This document shows, piece after piece, positions 61,496-64,000 of a stretch of 64,000 bases of DNA. The translations under genes were made by a program, and so were the position numbers. The DNA comes from Paramecium tetraurelia (Eukaryota; Ciliophora; Oligohymenophorea; Peniculida; Parameciidae), in assembly GCF_000165425.1 (NCBI RefSeq), contig NW_001799044.1, positions 247,205 to 311,204 on the forward strand. The letters are read 5' to 3'. The number at the start of each line of letters is the position of its first letter. The stretch's first letter is position 1. Under the pieces are notes generated by a model, which was not told the DNA's origin, searched no databases, and saw only the letters and a program-made list of their open reading frames with translations.

Positions 61496-62486
61496 TCAAA
61501 TACTCTTATTAATTATTTCAAACAACAAAGCAGATCTGGAACGAGGGTTTTCTTTTATTTCATCTTCTGAAGGTTTGATAGTTTTCATGGAAAATTACTT
61601 TTTAAATTTCATGATAAATTTTTGGACAGATTCAGCTTCTAATGAATGGAAAGTGATTATTAAAATTAATTATTTATCAACTATTTGTTAGCTCTATACT
61701 TTTTCTAGAAATAAATTAAGATTATTAATTTCTTGATTGACAGCTATTCTTAATGCTTGAAAAGTCTTCATAATCTAATCGCCCATAGATAATTCATTCA
61801 AAATATCAACAACTTGATTAGCCCTTTCAAATTTTTCTTTCTTTTTTATTGATATAATTTTACTTATCTATTATCAATAATAATCTTGGCCAATTGATTC
61901 GCCTTGTGTATATTACCATAATGATAAAAGATTTCTCTTAACTCTTATTGTGATCGATTATTAAGTAGATCAGCAGCAGTATGTTAAATGGATTGTGAAT
62001 ATCGCATGTCAAGTAGAGAATTCTTTTTGTAACTAAGACCATATGATTCATCGTAAACCTAATTTCTGCCATATAAATTCAAGTATCTTACATGTTATAG
62101 CCAAGATCAGCAAAAATTATATCAAAATTTTTGGTATCACTCAATGTTTTGTGCTTATAAAAATTAATAAAATTATCCTATTTAGCAGTGATATTCTGTG
62201 GTAAATTTTTTATCATCCTTTCATCAATGTCCAATCCTAATCTAGATATGATTATTTCTTACATTTTTAGATTTTTAACATGTTCTAATAAAATCTGACT
62301 ATGTGCCCCTGTCCCTATTGTGCAATCCACCATATCGATATTATTTTTAAGCGTCTTTTTTTAAAAAGCCAAAACCCTTTCTAATATTTCCTTGTGCATA
62401 ACTGGGTAATGTTTCTTTAGTATTGGATTGTCTTCTTAAAGAATATCAAGGCTCTTTAAAAACTTAAGCCTGCTAAATTTAAACAT
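61496..62486 (-). CDS. METTL15: RsmH/METTL15-type rRNA m4C methyltransferase
   Basis: Two introns (26 nt ending CAG; 23 nt ending AAG) leave exactly 314 codons, 313 residues. The N-terminus MFKFSRLKFLKSLDI is basic and could target mitochondria. RsmH hallmarks: YPVMHKEILERVLAF, VDCTIGTGAHSQILLEH (SAM-binding), FDIIFADLGYNINQVYDESY, LSYKKNSLLDMRYSQ, HTAADLLNNRSQQELREIFY, TFQALRIAVNQEINNLN, ITFHSLEAESVQKF and PRSRSALL near the end. In bacteria the family methylates N4 of C1402 in 16S rRNA; eukaryotic METTL15 does the equivalent in mitochondrial 12S rRNA. It is probably imported into mitochondria. Confidence 0.88.
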
Positions 62487-62505
62487 ATTATTATATTTAA
62501 TAAAG
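62487..62505. promoter_or_regulatory. 19-bp divergent intergenic spacer
   Basis: Nineteen bases separate the ATG of the METTL15-like gene (minus, 62484-62486) from the ATG of the next gene (plus, 62506-62508). As with the 14-bp spacer at 36480, transcription starts must lie within or next to coding sequence. Confidence 0.6.
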
Positions 62506-63377
62506 ATGGATGACAAATCAAGAATAACTCCTTAATTTTAAGATACACCAGATGAACAATCTCAAGAAATCTTATCGTAACTGTAGAACGACGGCCTGAA
62601 TCCAGATGTCTTTGAATAAATAAAAAATGATCCTCTCTTTTAACAACTCAATAACTCTCTCCAGGGACTTCCCTCTACAGATTAAGAAATATAAAAGTTG
62701 AACGACGAAGAAAGATTGACTTTTGAGATGTGCATCAAGAAATCAATCTAAAACCACAAAAGGGTGGAAGAGAAACAAAAATTCATTTTCAAGAAGGGCT
62801 TCAAGTTTGTCGAGCACAGGTTCTATTAAAATTAAATGAAGACACACAAAAAAATGAAGTAAAATCAGTAATAAATTGATTTCTATGAGATCCATTTCAA
62901 AGAGCTCTCTTTGAAAATGAATAAGCATTTAACCTATTTTATCCATCCTCAAAAGTAAGTTTCAATTATTAATAGAGAAAAATGTAAATAGGGAAGTTGA
63001 ATTATTAATCTGGTTTTAAATCATTCAACTAACCTTATATCAGAACTTTATTGAAATCTAAATCATTTCGCTAAGAGATCAAAGACTACATTCTCAATCA
63101 TTTCATCTAAGAAGTTCAAGAAGAAATGGGTTTAAAGTTACAAAAATTTATAAAATATTGTTCTAGAATGTATGAAGAGGCTCTAAGAGAATTTTATATG
63201 TATAGCGCTAAAAACGATGATGAAGAATATTTTAGAAATTATATAAGATTGAAAATGGAGTAGTCAATAGTCAAAAATTCCAAATGCAAAATCCCATGGT
63301 CATTTTAAGAAGTAATTGATGCCTAAAAATTTGCCCTAAATTTGATTGAGTAGGAAATGGATGTGGAAAATGAATGA
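62506..63377 (+). CDS. Unassigned helical protein
   Basis: The protein starts MDDKSRITPQFQDTPDEQSQ. A 17-nt intron (GTTTCA...TAG near 62961) gives one frame of 285 codons (284 residues). The first half is polar with EEKQKFIFKKGFKFVEHRFY. The second half is helical (QEIKDYILNHFIQEVQEEMG, YCSRMYEEALREFYMYSAKN, EEYFRNYIRLKMEQSI) and ends acidic (EQEMDVENE). I do not recognise a family. Other intron choices are possible because two alternative frames are open in the middle. Confidence 0.55.
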
Positions 63378-63569
63378 AATATATAATCGATATAATTTAT
63401 ATTATGATCTTTAATAAAACAAAAGGGCACTCTGAATTTAAATTGATTGATCTTTATTATATTATAAATAAAAATTCTATTACCTTAATGATAATACGAA
63501 TTGATTTTTTACAACAAATTGAATATAGTTAATAAATTTTAAATGATTTAGAGTTACATATATGATTGA

Positions 63570-63971
63570 TCAAACTTCTAAAAGTGCTTCTAATTATTAT
63601 TCGTAAACTGCTTGTTATTATTATTGTTATTATTGTTATTATTGTTACTATTGTTACTATTGTTATTATTATTACTATTATTATTGTTATTACTATTATT
63701 AATTATTTTCAAATAGTTCTCCATTCAATTAAAGAGGAAGAAATTGATTTTGATTTTATTATGGAATTTATTAGGTTTACATTTATTCCATATTAGGTTA
63801 AATCACTGTAAATGATGATTATTCCAATTAGTATTTTTTAATCTGTTCTAAAATAGTCTCTTTTGGGATGAGTTCACCTAAAAATGGATAAAGAATAATA
63901 TTTTAAGGTTCATTGAGATTTTTATTTTCGTTATTCTATTAATTTATTTGCTTATAATCCTCTTCAGACAT
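63570..63971 (-). CDS. Glutamine-rich protein with a 30-residue polyQ tract
   Basis: An intronless frame of 134 codons starts MSEEDYKQINQQNNENKNLN, contains IILYPFLGELIPKETILEQI and NGELFENN, then 30 consecutive Gln codons (63612-63701). It ends AVYEQQLEALLEV before TGA. The Gln run is 19 TAA, 4 TAG and 7 CAA codons. The opposite strand shows an apparent Ile/Val-rich frame that is only its shadow. Gln-rich tracts are common in transcription and RNA-binding proteins; nothing else identifies this one. It is close to the window edge but complete. Confidence 0.6.
63612..63701 (-). repeat. Trinucleotide-like tract encoding polyglutamine
   Basis: Ninety bases of irregular TAA/TAG/CAA triplets (on the minus strand) form a microsatellite-like run. 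The codon mixture means it is not a pure slippage repeat. Confidence 0.85.
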
Positions 63972-64000
63972 CATAAATCTTTTTTTGGATTCCATTAACT

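Noticed and set aside
63566..63796. Plus-strand Ile/Val-rich frame that looks like a membrane protein
   Set aside because: It is the antisense of the polyglutamine tract of the minus-strand gene, which is longer and has a proper ATG and TGA.
1..64000. Telomere repeats, transposons, CRISPR arrays, integrated virus
   Set aside because: I saw no G-rich telomeric runs, transposase motifs, regularly spaced repeats or viral hallmark genes.

Overview
The window looks like a macronuclear scaffold from a ciliate, most probably Paramecium. TAA and TAG occur in frame throughout as glutamine, and every resolved gene ends in TGA. Base composition is very AT-rich. Introns are tiny (mostly 20-30 nt, almost always starting GT and ending AG). 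Genes are packed on both strands with little spacing. There is one 11-N assembly gap (48077-48087). I saw no telomeric repeat, tRNA, rRNA, CRISPR array or transposon. All reading was by hand, so intron borders and distant homologies are my own calls; in-frame length checks are stated where they were done.

Layout, left: a gene running off the left edge; ribosomal protein eS7; a profilin-like gene; an ankyrin-repeat gene; a membrane-anchored thioredoxin/PDI; a ciliate-type two-span membrane protein; a decayed stretch holding a WD40-family pseudogene and a coiled-coil pseudogene (7097-9220). Then come two very large minus-strand genes: an SPEF2/CPC1 central-pair protein (9552-14066) and a ~2600-residue ubiquitin hydrolase of the USP9X/USP34 type (14148-21977). 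These are followed by an atypical kinase, a RING-finger protein, an importin-alpha-like ARM protein, TRM112, a centrin-like protein, a Sec14 lipid-transfer protein and the V-ATPase a subunit (to 32491).

Layout, right: a ~1290-residue coiled-coil protein sharing a 14-bp divergent promoter with a kinase; a catalytically dead RNase III plus dsRBD protein (mL44-like); ornithine decarboxylase with an N-terminal zinc-ribbon extension; a sparse stretch with weak small genes; two neighbouring CBM20 glycogen/starch-binding proteins; two coiled-coil genes; an EAG-type K+ channel with a cyclic-nucleotide-binding domain; a coiled-coil gene; a Cache-type sensor; a second ARM gene; a large unassigned gene; a coiled-coil gene overlapping a ubiquitin-like gene by ATGA; small coiled-coil and tail-anchored proteins; a METTL15/RsmH rRNA methyltransferase; and at the right edge a gene with a 30-residue polyglutamine tract written in all three Gln codons.

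There is no operon-like pathway. Recurring themes are cilia (SPEF2, centrin, coiled coils), mitochondrial ribosome biogenesis (mL44-like, METTL15), ubiquitin (USP, RING, UBL) and membrane signalling (K+ channel, Cache sensor, kinases). The features most worth checking are the non-TAG 3' splice sites, the zinc-ribbon/ODC fusion, the inactive RNase III, the paired CBM20 genes, the ATGA overlap and the polyQ gene.
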